A stretch of DNA of 64,000 nucleotides from Jackrogersella multiformis (taxonomy: Eukaryota > Ascomycota > Sordariomycetes > Xylariales > Hypoxylaceae): NCBI GenBank assembly GCA_902806575.1, contig CADCXD010000002.1:3534001-3598000 (forward strand), read 5' to 3'. Positions within the stretch are counted from its first letter, which is position 1. Each line of letters opens with the position of its first letter. The notes beneath the pieces were generated by a model. It saw nothing but the letters and a program-made list of their open reading frames with translations, was not told the DNA's origin and searched no databases. Positions 23,305-34,259 of this stretch are shown piece after piece. A program made the position numbers and the translations under genes.

Positions 23305-24705
23305 TTACTCTTCTTCTTCTTCTTCTTTTTCACCCCCCTCTTCTTCACTATCATCACTCTCTTCATCGGAGTTATTTCCGATGCCAATATGTGATAAGTT
23401 AGAGCTTGCCCGGCGGATTGTAGTATCCGCGAACACCACAACAGCTGCTATGTTCGGCTTCTCTTCCCCTCCTTCCTCCTCTATGCCGTGTTCCATTATT
23501 GAGGAACCTGAAATGCTTTCGATGTCCTGTCCGAGGTGCTCCACGAAACCTCGCAACTGGTTTCCTTTAACATATTTACCATTTGTTCCCCAGTATCCAT
23601 TCCCAAGTTCTACTTCCTTGTCTACTCCCATTCCTCTTGTGGATTTATAGCGGTAAGATAAATTTACTACCGAGTTGAGGTAGGCCCACCACATATAACG
23701 GGCGCGAGGGCGGAAGTTCGTCCGAAATTGGAGCCGTCGCCCGTCAAGGTCTTCAACTGATTCGATGTTGTATGCCTGGGGGTACTTCAGCATGGCCCGA
23801 AGTTTGTTCTTCAGTCCATTAGATTTATCCAGTACTATCACTTTATACTCCTTTGGGTTGTAGTTCTCCCAGTCTTTGACATATTGTCGCCTCCTTTTCA
23901 AATCGGTGGCGGCGTTCTCATACGTGTCAGGCTCCAGATGAACATCTGGTACAATCGCAATATACCCAAGCTCTAATGCCTTCTCGACGTCGGGGCACAG
24001 AAACAGTCCATTCGCGGCCGTCATCATCTCTTCCCTGGCTCTATCTCCAAAAACTATATCCATATGCTCGATCGACTTCGCAGGGTATAGATGTGCGGCG
24101 TGTAGCCATTCCTTGTGAAGCCAGGCCCCGCAGACTGGTTCCCAGATGGAGTGGGCTAACGTTTCTCGAAATTTTTTCTCGTGGTATTTTTCCAGCATTT
24201 CTGCGTGCATTCTGCTTTGCGCTTGGTGGTCTCCTGGGCCGTAAGAAGCTACGCCCAAGCCAAACCCACTGGCCGCGCCGAAAAATAGCTTAATCCATGA
24301 CTCAAGAAATGGGTGTTGCTTGGAAAGGCGATCCGTCTGAGACTTCGCGGCAGATAGCTTTAGGCCTATAGCGCTTCGTTTTCGTCCTAACTCTAGGCCC
24401 ATGTCTACTGAGCGTAGCCATTCGTTGTAGGTTCTATGTGAATTTGACCCCTTCGCCTGTCCTCTAAATGTTCTAAATGTCATGATGCTAGTGCATTCAT
24501 GGAGTTCCTTCTCCATTTCGAGGACTTCTAGATGAGACGACCAGCAGCGGGAATCGAAGGAAGAAGGAGTCTGAAGATCCTTTTTTCTTTTTTTGATAAG
24601 GTGGTTCAGGTCCGATTTTCTAGTGCCTAATTTATCTGTGGACATGGCCTGAAGATCACGTTTGCTCGATGTTCCGGACACAGGTGGGATTTCTTGGGAA
24701 TCCAT
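23305..24705 (-). CDS. HNH_2-domain protein with acidic tail
   Basis: Single-exon 466-residue protein containing the HNH_2-type domain (PF13391-like) found in many lineage-specific fungal proteins. The N-terminal half is charged and helical (MEKELHECTSIMTF, LSAAKSQTDRLSKQH) with a Gly-rich FFGAASGFGLG stretch. The HNH core reads CGAWLHKEWLHAAHLYP, then AANGLFLCPDVEKALELG and YIAIVP. The His of AAHL and the Asn of ANGL are present, but the third, metal-site His seems replaced (CPDVEKAL). The C-terminus is strongly acidic (DEESDDSEEEGGEKEEEEEE). It could be a nuclease or a nucleic-acid-binding relative without activity; no substrate is known. Start ATG 24705. Confidence 0.72.
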   Translation of the reverse strand: MDSQEIPPVSGTSSKRDLQAMSTDKLGTRKSDLNHLIKKRKKDLQTPSSFDSRCWSSHLEVLEMEKELHECTSIMTFRTFRGQAKGSNSHRTYNEWLRSVDMGLELGRKRSAIGLKLSAAKSQTDRLSKQHPFLESWIKLFFGAASGFGLGVASYGPGDHQAQSRMHAEMLEKYHEKKFRETLAHSIWEPVCGAWLHKEWLHAAHLYPAKSIEHMDIVFGDRAREEMMTAANGLFLCPDVEKALELGYIAIVPDVHLEPDTYENAATDLKRRRQYVKDWENYNPKEYKVIVLDKSNGLKNKLRAMLKYPQAYNIESVEDLDGRRLQFRTNFRPRARYMWWAYLNSVVNLSYRYKSTRGMGVDKEVELGNGYWGTNGKYVKGNQLRGFVEHLGQDIESISGSSIMEHGIEEEGGEEKPNIAAVVVFADTTIRRASSNLSHIGIGNNSDEESDDSEEEGGEKEEEEEE

Positions 24706-26731
24706 CGTATTTCATTTAGTACGTGAGCAGTTGTAAAATCCAAAATGGGGTTGTCAAATGTGCATATCTCGGGGACTGGATTGTTTATATTTATAAGATT
24801 CTCTTTATAAGACTCTCATGAAGGCCCTTTCCCAAGTGACTGTTTTTAGCTTTTTGCTATGACAAAGTTTCGGCTTGTACTTCCAGATAGAGAAGAAATC
24901 CATTGCGAACTTAAAAAGCTACTGCCTTGTTGGTGATCTCCCTAGAAGCTTCGCGAGAATGAGGAGATAACGACGCACCATCACCCCAAAGTAAGTTATA
25001 CCTTAGGATTACGTATTGAGGTAAGTTAGCAATCGCGTTCATTTAGAAGCTAAAGAGGTAAGGTAACCACTTGATTGTTATAATTAGGCTTTCATTCAAA
25101 TATCACATCTGGCTTGTTTAAATTTTTATCAAGGGCGCTCGTACCTAGAATAATATTAGAGTTTTCCTAGCTTAGTTCTCCCATCAAACGTATTAATAGA
25201 TGATGATAGTAATAGCGATAAGCCTTTCAAATTTACTATGTAGTAGCTCGCGGTATTAATTACGTCTTATGTGGCTTGTATTTGGCTAACGATGGTTAGG
25301 TAATTAGGTAGGTAAGTACCTAGGTACCTAGATATTCGAAACCATGTAGCATGTAGGCACCCGTGACCGCTAGCTTCTGTTACACGACCGGGTTCTCGCC
25401 TCTTGGAACCTTGGAACTAATTTTCTCTTCTTCCATTTCAACCTTTCACAACTTTTATCACTTTCATCACTTACACCACTTACACCAATTCCTTCGAAGG
25501 ATAGTGGTCAATGGGTCGGACGATGAGCTGGCAGCTAACCCATGCTTCCGTATGCGGAAGTCTTCTCTCCAATCTCACATCGAGGGGCAGAATAGCCTGC
25601 AGCATCGCCAATTCTAATCCAATCCCATTCGACGTGCAACGAATCACCGCAGGACCCTACGTCTTACTTGATGCTATTGTCTACTCCAAGGTTCATAGGA
25701 CCGGTTGGGACCGATAACGACCCAGGTACATATCGTCGTCTAAACCAGGCAACCTGGGCATCGGGTCAGAAACCTGCACACATCCTGTGCGAGCAGTATT
25801 ACTACTACCTCCCCTAACGTCCGTCCTTGAACCCCTACCTACCTTAGACCTACCTTAGGTACCTAGGTAGGTAGGTAGAAGTAGGTAGCCTTCTTTTCTG
25901 GGTATGTTTCTGTCGCTTTCACGCCGTGGAATATGTGCTGTGAAATCATTTCTGCAATCATGCAGTCCTGTCCTGCGGTAGACACTGGACGCCGCGCGCA
26001 TTTTATCCGGGGAAATACTCGTTCATGCTGTATTCTGCTATACAGCATGCAGATTCTCTCGTTCGGCACTCGGGTTATCTCACTTGTATCCAGTCTAGTG
26101 ATCCATCTCCCTTACACTAGAGCGAGGCTTTATCGCTGACGCCTGCATGGCTCCGTGTTCTGCATACCGTCAGATCTTACCTTTTTGGAAATCCGTGTGT
26201 AGGCGTGTAGGCGCCGAAGTTGCCTATACAGACGGGAGCCTACAGCCCGCAAGCTCAAGGATGTATAGACGAATAAGATCGTTCTATAACTTGCGTCTAC
26301 GTGCATTGATCCTGTCACAAATTCCCCATCCGTGATGTAGGTATTGCTTCCCCAAGTCTATCATCGTTGGCTGTAGCCGAACAGCGAGAGACGAATAAGA
26401 GTTCCGCAAGACTTCATCAACGACCCCGCTATCATCGTCACTTTATTTGGCTGTATATCTAATGTAGGTCGAGAGAGCGAGTGGCCGTTAGCCCACGCGA
26501 GATACCTTCCCGCAGTGATCGCTAGTTACACATTGCGACCTTACCTATGAGTTGGAGTAGCTGCAAACGATAAAATCGCTCTCGTCGCCCAACCTTCTCT
26601 TCTTGGGTAGGTTTCCTCTTCGTTACTATCTACTTTGCTTCGTTTCTCTACCTTCGCGGCGCTCATGGCGCACCATGTTTGGACAAAATCATTCATAACT
26701 TCCCCTCCTATCGGTGCCCAGATTATCTGGA
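24706..26731. other. Intergenic spacer
   Basis: About 2 kb between the divergent HNH and small membrane-protein genes. It contains CCTAGGTACCTAG at 25318-25331 and a cluster of CCTACCTTAGG/CCTAGGTAGGTAGGTAG at 25836-25878. The stretch 25430-25500 is pyrimidine-rich with repeated TCACTT/CACCACTT words, resembling a transcribed leader. No open frame here resembles a known protein; upstream exons of the next gene could lie in this region. Confidence 0.45.
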
Positions 26732-27154
26732 ATGTATATACCCCAGACCAACCATCCCAATCCCGACTCCTCCTTGGCTGCGGCCACAAGGCTCGGAGCG
26801 GGCCTGACATCCGCGCAAAAACTGGTCACACATCCCAACTCCCCCTTTCCCGCCGAGTCAACCTCGGTTCTAGTACGACGAGTCTTTACTCATAGCCTCG
26901 ATGCCTTCTCGACTACACTTGACCATGTAACGAGACTACGGAAGCGATCTGGGGCAGACGTGAACACCACCATCGGTGTGGTGGTCGGTATCCTTCTAGC
27001 AGTTTTCCTGCTCGGCTTTTTCGCCTTTGTGTACGTTTATGGGCGATCCATCCGCTTCAAGCGAAAGAAACACCATCGGCGCAAGTCGTCCGCTTCGAAG
27101 AACTCTAAGAACTCGGAAGGTGCCGCCGGTGGTGATCCTCCGGCGCCTGCATAG
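26732..27154 (+). CDS. Small single-pass membrane protein
   Basis: Predicted 140-residue protein. The conserved-looking part is C-terminal: a short luminal or extracellular stretch (RLRKRSGADVNTT), one membrane helix of about 24 residues (IGVVVGILLAVFLLGFFAFV), and a very basic cytosolic tail (RFKRKKHHRRKSSASK) ending Ser/Gly/Pro-rich. The positive-inside rule suggests N-out, C-in topology. I recall similar small proteins in other Pezizomycotina but no functional name. The start is uncertain: ATG 26732 is the first in frame, and the first 70 residues are low in complexity and may instead be leader sequence or come from an upstream exon. Confidence 0.55.
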   Translation: MYIPQTNHPNPDSSLAAATRLGAGLTSAQKLVTHPNSPFPAESTSVLVRRVFTHSLDAFSTTLDHVTRLRKRSGADVNTTIGVVVGILLAVFLLGFFAFVYVYGRSIRFKRKKHHRRKSSASKNSKNSEGAAGGDPPAPA

Positions 27155-30076
27155 CAGGTGGCACTCGGTATACCATTCATAAAGCATCCATTGGTTCGAG
27201 GAAGGCTACAGCGACGGATGCCAGCATCCTACGGATATTGTAGAAGGACGGCGTGATAGGAATAGGGAATCGACAGGAAGCTTGTCGCATATCTACAGAA
27301 CGGCTTACACAGCAGCCACCATCGGGAATCGGTGGGCTCTCGCTAGGGACTACAGGTAATTGGGTTTGGGATCAAGTTATTCTTGTTTGTATGATAGGAG
27401 AGCAGTGTGTGTACGAGGCATGGGCGGAGTTTCAGGGTGAATTGGCATAATGGGTGACGGTTATCTGCGATATTGTTTTTATGAGATTTTTTTATGTGTT
27501 CATGATCATTCTCACGATCATTATCACCATCACGTTTTCACGTGGGTTTCCGGCCCGAACATTTAGACGCTAACCTTAGTGAGTACAGCCACTTGATGAA
27601 CGAGTCTAGAACGCCTCACTTCCCCCACGCTTCCACTATACGATCGTCCATCTAGCGTTGGTGCCCAACCGTATACTTATTTGTGCAACCACAACCACCT
27701 TCAATTATATCAGGCTGCTGGCCTCAATTTTTTCTATCGTATGCCAACTCAGCCCCTCTGTTAAACAAGATCGTTGCATTCGACCAATCACGACCCAATC
27801 ACGACCATCCTTGGCCAGCCATCAAGGGTCTTTTCTCATCAGCTACAATGCTTCTCTGCCACGACCTGTTCTGTCGTACAACAGATATTCGTCTTTTATG
27901 CATCAGGTACAGGTGGATCATTCCTGAAGCGCTTCCATAACCTGGCTGCCAACTCGGCCTTTATATACCAATTTCAAATAAGTAAGGCCTCGTCACGGTA
28001 GATCTAAACTGCGCCGCCCTGGAATGTGACCCTTCCCTAAGCTTGCCGGATTTGAATGCCTACCTAGGTAGTTAGATGATACGATTCTACTGGTAGCGTC
28101 TTACTTGCGCCAATAGCTCCCATGTCGGCAAGTGGCCGTAGGAAAACTGGCCAGCACTCGTCTGAGACACGACTTTGATATGTTCGGATATTTCCTCCTT
28201 TGCGGATTAATGGACTGGACACTTGGCTCGAGAAAAGGAAGCTCTTTATTACTCGGTTCTCTAGATAGTTAGCGCTATACAACAGAAACCGAGGTCATCA
28301 AGAATCGTGTTCTGTCAGGGGAGCGATTCCGAGTCCGGCACTGATGTGTCTCGCCTTGGGCTGGCCGAGGTGCTGTCCCGACTAGGACTGTTATAGATAG
28401 GAACAGGAAGGTATGTCGAAAATAGTAACGTGGTTGATTCCTATTCAGGCGAGGGCTAGGAAGAAGTGCTGTGATATCATCCTTTGCTTTCGTGTATTTC
28501 CTACTTAAGCTTTACATGATGTGAATCCAAGCTATGTCATTGTTAGGTGTCGCTTATTATCCGTGGTTGGCTTGGAACTCGATCTATAATATTGACTTTC
28601 GTGTCATTTTGAATATGATAAGATAGTTTTTGTTATGTATCTGGAAAGAGGGCTCTGTAGAGCCTAGGCTAAGCTATATAGGTGACAAAATGACACGAAT
28701 TTCTTAAATAGAGGATTTGGATTATAATCACATAAAGAAACTTTCGGTATTAAGACGTAGAGATTAAGGATGTATACTTAAACATGCTTTTAATATAATA
28801 AATTTAATATCTTAACTTATGTAAATTTACTTAGACTTATAGATTCAAGGATCAACCTTTGAAGTTAGGAGTTCCATAGAAGCCGAGTGCCACTCAAAAA
28901 ACGACCAGTTAGGGACAATATACGACTTAGATACTTTGCCAGAAAGCTGTTACACGTACCCATCTGCAAGGGACGACCCGAATCACGGGTTAACCATACG
29001 ATCAAAGAATCAGCCATTTTCTCGATACCATAAGCCACGTAGACATCCTTAAAGGGACTGTTACGTCTGACGTATGAATTACGAAGTTTTTTTTTTCTTA
29101 GACATATTGTGGCATAATGTCATATATCCTGTGATTGTGAAATTATTATATGAGCAGGTAGTTAAGCAAACTTAATTGGAAGTATAGACACTTTCTTACC
29201 TAGGAAGTAGCTGTATAGATATAGAGTTTTCTATTGGATGGGTAACGATAGATATTAACTCAAGACTATCAAGCAGAGACTAAACAGGAGGAGTTAAGTT
29301 TCTCTAAGGAAGACTAACCTAGGTACCTAGGGTTAGGCTAAAACTATACTCAGCTTAGTCGTGATGTAGTGTAACAACGTAACTGCTTATTAAGGTTCTC
29401 TTCTTGTAACATTCTCAGCCCATTCTCCATACCTAACCACCTGAAGCACTAAGTTTTTTTAACTTTTGAGATCATAGATACTGGGTAGGTACCTAGGCTC
29501 GATACATTTAACTCCGGATGTCTGTCTTTACCTTGGTACGTATAAAACATGCAAGTAACCCTCATCCAGCATCTGACTTCTTATGAAGTTCACTGTTGCT
29601 GGTATACCATCGTTTATTTCCCTGTTCAACGCATAATTTTTATTGATCACGAGCAGCTCTATTAGTCATACGTGCGATACTAATGACCATGTTCGTAGGA
29701 GGACATGAAGCATTGACGTTAATGGTTCTACAAGATCCTTATTCTCTAGGCACACAGCATTGAAAAACTGCCTTATTGTCTAAGAGTAGAGACCGAAGGC
29801 TGACGTGCTTGGCAACAATCCTAAGAAGCGCCACAGCGACGACTGTTGAATCGAGAGACAAGGTCTACTGGCTGTACGAGGCATACATCCAATCAACAAT
29901 GAATCGGTCCTCATTATTTTATTTTGTATCGAAAATAGCATGTCAGCTGGGAAGGCGATTCTCTTTATAATAATCATGATGTAGTCTCTCTGCGTTTGTG
30001 AACCAAATCAACAAATTACCTTTTTCTCCAATTCGATCATTAATTATTATATTATATTATAATAATCCCGTAGAAA
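27155..30076. other. Intergenic, gene-poor and AT-rich spacer
   Basis: About 2.9 kb without a supportable gene. Short open frames (27253-27450, 27658-27940, 29776-29970) have no recognisable features and overlap on both strands. The stretch 28480-29560 is AT-rich with stops in all frames and resembles degraded repeat DNA. CCTAGGTACCTAGG occurs at 29318-29331 and GGTACCTAGG at 29488. Confidence 0.5.
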
Positions 30077-30958
30077 ATGAAAATCTACGCTTCTGTTTTC
30101 TCCACCTCAGCACTCCTGCTGTCCCTAGCGGCGGCCGACTGCGATAACCTCACCTTCAACGGTGACGAGGGCAGTGAAGGCTTTACCGCACCATACAACA
30201 GTACCTTCCAAACTTCAGCATGGATGAACTGCTCAGATGAAAACGCGGTGGTGAATAGCAGCGGGAACCGCAGTTGTCAACTCGAAAACATCAACAGTGG
30301 TATGTGGAGTTCTGTCACTCACATCCCCTTAGTACCTTATCTTGCTACAAACCATGGTAGATATCGACTCTAGGATCATAATTCAAGACATCTCCTATGT
30401 AACAAAACAACATATGACTAATTATACTTAGTCGGCTTGATCGTAAACCCTGAAATCCGCTTCGTCAGCGTCGACGCCGAAAAGCAAAAGAAAATTCTAG
30501 CGCAAGTACAGAGCAAGATCAGCACCGTCTCGGCCGCGAGCATAAACTTTAACTCCACGATCGTCATGAACTTCACCTCCGCCATCACGGAAGCAATGAT
30601 AGGGCAGATTGGGTACGCAGGATTCACGCCGTACATGACCTGCTATGGTGGCGTGATCTCTGGCTGCCACGACGACGTTGGTCTCGAGAACAAGACGATC
30701 CAGGCCTGTGGTCTGAACTGGCTTACTGATTCCGAGAGGTTCGAGAGCCAGGGTCGGCAAATGTACAAGGGCATGGCGAATTGGGTTGTGAGCTATGATG
30801 CAAATAATACCAAGCCGTTGCCTTCGTATGACTCCGTTGCGGGCCAGGCAACCAACTACCAAGGAGACGGTAGCTCCGCGGCGAGAAATGCGGCCAGCGG
30901 CGCGGCTTTGCTAGTCGCGCTGCTATGCTCGGTGTATAGTTCTAACCTTCTATTCTAG
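30077..30958 (+). CDS. GPI-anchored secreted cell-surface protein
   Basis: Two exons, 30077-30299 and 30432-30958, with a 132-nt intron (GTATGT donor, TGACTAAT branch site, TTAG acceptor), giving 249 residues. An N-terminal signal peptide is clear (MKIYASVFSTSALLLSLAAA, with cleavage likely before DCDN). The mature part is rich in Asn/Ser/Thr with many N-glycosylation sequons (NLT, NST, NCS, NSS, NRS, NFT, NKT, NNT) and several Cys (CDN, NCS, SCQ, TCYGG, SGCHD, QACGL) that could form disulfides. The C-terminus has a small-residue omega region (GDGSSAARNAASGA) and a hydrophobic tail (ALLVALLCSVYSSNLLF), the usual GPI-attachment signal. Predicted location is plasma membrane or cell wall. No catalytic domain is recognised. 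Confidence 0.85.
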
Positions 30959-32064
30959 AAACTGGCGGTTATGAAATTTGGCCGCCTCGTAACCGGTCTC
31001 GGTGAGCTTGAGGGAAACCAGGATGTATATATTCGAGGCGCTACACTTTTATAAGATAGACCTCAGGCGGTTCAAAACAAAATATAATTTGAGGTTCGTA
31101 AAATCTTTTTGGTTATCTCCTAGCTGTGTATCGGCCATGGCATTTTGTGATTTTATATTCATTCTTGTTCTTACGTTTACTACCCCTTTTCAGTTCTCGG
31201 TATGCTACGGACTATGTAAGGCTAAGGAAGATAAATATTGGTAGTTTTTTGAAGATCACAATACCTACCTACCTATTAAATACTTCTCCGTACATGGTGA
31301 GATTTGTATTGTCATTTATTATTATATTGATATTCAAAATTTCCTTTCACCTGTACCTAGTCTTCAGAATATGCCCGATGACGACGTTTCAGGCAACCCC
31401 CAAATGCATGGTCTTGGTCTAGTTGAGGTATCGGTCCACTATACCTATAGCTTGGTTATATCCTTGATACCTCCCAGTTAGCCTTCCACCCCTCGAATCG
31501 AAAGAGAACTGAGGCTCGCCGCATATTCCCCCGCGCCCCCCACATCGCCGGTTCGTTTGTTGGTAGCGAGTAGGAAACGCGGGCCACGAGGGCTAATCCT
31601 GTCCGCTCCAACATAAGCTCAAGTCGAGGTCGATAGGGGCCGATATGCGGAGGTCCTGACTATAGAAGCCAATAGGTAATAGGTTTCAGCTCGACAGGAT
31701 CAAGTTAGCTAACACCCGACCGGCAACTCATGATCTCGTCGGGTTGACCCCGATCGAGCCGACCGAATCCCACCACGCGCATATTCCAAGTGCTTTCTCC
31801 GCATCGCACTAGTATTTCCGGATGCGGCTCGGCCAACTCGGGCTCCCATGTGACCATATTCTGACAACTGATTTGCATCGGGGGCGTTGGGGGCGACGGG
31901 CATATAGTATATAGCAAGGAGGACCATCCATTAATTCGGTTATCTATATAGCTAGTGCCGTGATACCTCTCAACCGAATTTGACAAAAAGGGAGCCATCA
32001 CCCTTTATACGAAGAACCACGAAAAAAAAGGAAAACGTAAAGAAATCTCGCTAGACTCGCAACC
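30959..32064. other. Intergenic spacer
   Basis: About 1.1 kb between two plus-strand genes. It is AT-rich to about 31450, then more GC-balanced. A 98-codon minus-strand frame (31705-32001) has no recognisable feature. No supported gene. Confidence 0.5.
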
Positions 32065-33279
32065 ATGTCACCAACGAAGCCAGTCATCCTCCACATCGGA
32101 GACCCCATCAAGCACAACCCGGAGGTTTACGAACGGTTCGCGTCGGAGTCCACGATAATTCGGCCGGAGGCGGAGGAGCGGCAGAGGGAGCCGTTCCTGC
32201 AGGCGCTCCGGGACCGCAAATGGGGCGACTTCGACGCCGTGTTCCGGCCGTTCTGGAACACGGGCGGCGAGATGGGCCGGTGGGACAAGGAGCTTGTCCC
32301 CTTGCTGCCCAAGTCGATGAAGATCTACGCGAGCGCCGGCGCCGGGTACGACTGGGCTGACGTTGATGTCTTAGCCGAGCACGGTAGACCCCTCCCCCCT
32401 TTCCCCTGAATCTACTCGCAGGTGGAATCAACCATTTCCAAACCCATGTAGTCCACAACTACCTGCCTAACCGAAGAGCGACCCCGAACATTTCTCTCGC
32501 CATCGAAGAAGATAACCAAAACTAACTACATCCCCCTCCCTAAAGGCATACTCTACTGCAACGGCGCGCAAGCCTCCTCGGAAGCCGTAGCCGACATGGC
32601 CATCTTCCACATCATCGCGGTGTTCCGGAACCTCGGGTGGTCGCAGCTGGCGGCGCGGTCGGGCGACCCGGAGCAGTGGACAGAGGCGCACAAGTTCGCG
32701 ACGATGACCTCGCACAACCCGCGCGGCCACGTGCTCGGGATCATCGGGCTCGGCAACATCGGGTCGGCCATCGCGCGCAAGGCGCACGCCTGCTTCGGGA
32801 TGCGCGTGCGCTACTTCGACGTGGCGCGCAAGACGGCGGAGCAGGAGTCGGGCGCCGGCGCGGCGGCCTTCGAGCCCACGCTCGACGGGCTGCTCGGCGC
32901 CAGCGACTGCGTGGTGCTGGCGGCGCCGTTCGGCGGCGCCGTGCTCGTGGACCGCGAGCGCCTGTCCAAGTTCAAGCGCGGGGCGCGGTTCGTGAACATC
33001 GCGCGCGGCGCGCTGGTCGACGAGGCGGCGCTGGCGGAGGCGCTGGGGGCCGGGCGGCTGCACGCCGCGGGCCTGGACGTGTTCGCCGACGAGCCGCGCG
33101 TGAACCCCGACCTGTGCGCCATGCGCAACGTGACGCTGACATGCCACAACGCCGGCGGCGCCATCGAGACCAACATCGGCTTCGAGCGCCTCGCCATGGA
33201 GAACATCGAGGCTTTCCTGCTCAAGGGCGAGGCCCTGACGCCGGTTAACGCGCATCTGATAAAGAGCGGCGGCGCGTGA
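32065..33279 (+). CDS. D-isomer-specific 2-hydroxyacid dehydrogenase
   Basis: NAD(P)H-dependent reductase of 2-keto acids (glyoxylate/hydroxypyruvate reductase or D-mandelate dehydrogenase type). Exons: 32065-32383 and 32546-33279, with a 162-nt intron (GTAGAC donor, ACTAAC branch site, AAAG acceptor). The product is 350 residues, normal for the family. The Rossmann loop is GLGNIG (residues 174-179). The catalytic triad is visible as Arg260 (NIARGAL), Glu289 (DVFADEP) and His307 (TCHNAGGAI). The CHNAGG context fits the fungal D-mandelate dehydrogenase-like branch. Exact substrate and cofactor preference cannot be told. Coding GC is very high. The gene converges with the nitronate monooxygenase gene. 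Confidence 0.93.
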
Positions 33280-34259
33280 GGCCTGGGGGGCAGGGGTGAT
33301 ACGGTGTAATGTTTATATACCTGGGTTGATGTTTGTATATAAGGTACAGATAGCGTTCCTAGTGGAAGTTATTATGATGGTACGGTATACATATATATAC
33401 CGGTACATATGCATGAGTTTCGATGTGGTTTGCCTCTTTCCGTTTATTTACATCTTATCCGTATCACCGGTTTGTCTTTATCTATCTAATGTATAAAAGC
33501 TTGACTTCTCCATGCAGTTTTCTAATTATACAGTGAAGTCTCGAATATACATCCGTAAGGTATATAGAGAGATTTGTTAGAAGAAATAGGAGAAAAGCGT
33601 ATATAGATGCATAGGTACCTGGATAGAACCATACCATCTTTCCTCATTATCCATTCTCCGCCCTGCCCACTCCACTTCATTCTACTCCAAAAGAATGTAT
33701 CTGTATTCCGCTGTATTTCGCCGCAGAAATACGGATTGGAGCTAAGATGATACTGGGGTAGGCAATCCGATCGGCTACGCTAAGGAGGACTACGCCTCGG
33801 AAAGGATGAGAGGACGGTTATGTTCACTGAGAAATGAGAAGCGAGAAATAATGAGTGGCATACATACCGGAGAGCTAGACGTTATATATATGAATAGTTA
33901 CCTAGGTACCTATGATGAATAACAAGAATATCAAGACGTGTGAGTAGGTAGTTGGCATATGATAGAGATGACATGACAACGTCACTTGTAAAACCCGCCG
34001 GTATACGTTCGGTGCTCATATCCATATCAGCGACAAGATCATGATCTATCGTACCTACGTGACAACCCGTGCCGTCTGGGAATTCCCTCTCAATGACATC
34101 GCGAACAAATATACCTATACCTTTGCTAGACAGGACCTTTGCTAGGCAGATTAAACCGTATCCCACCCCTTCGTCGAGCAGCCAAGCCAAAATAGCGAAG
34201 CTATCCTTACGAACGAAGGCAATACGAACACGGAATCCCGAACCATCGCAGCAACCCAC
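33280..34259. other. Intergenic 3' spacer
   Basis: About 1 kb between convergent genes. AT-rich with TATATA runs (33310-33620) and GTTACCTAGGTACCTATG at 33897-33914. A 125-codon frame on the minus strand (34259-33882) follows in frame directly after the nitronate monooxygenase stop, but it has no recognisable domain and is probably chance. Confidence 0.5.

Noticed and set aside
32467..33255. 262-codon minus-strand frame opposite the 2-hydroxyacid dehydrogenase
   Set aside because: Same GC-bias artefact; the plus strand carries the full catalytic triad.
33882..34259. 125-codon frame directly following the nitronate monooxygenase stop in the same frame
   Set aside because: The enzyme ends at the usual family C-terminus; the extension has no recognisable motif and starts without ATG.
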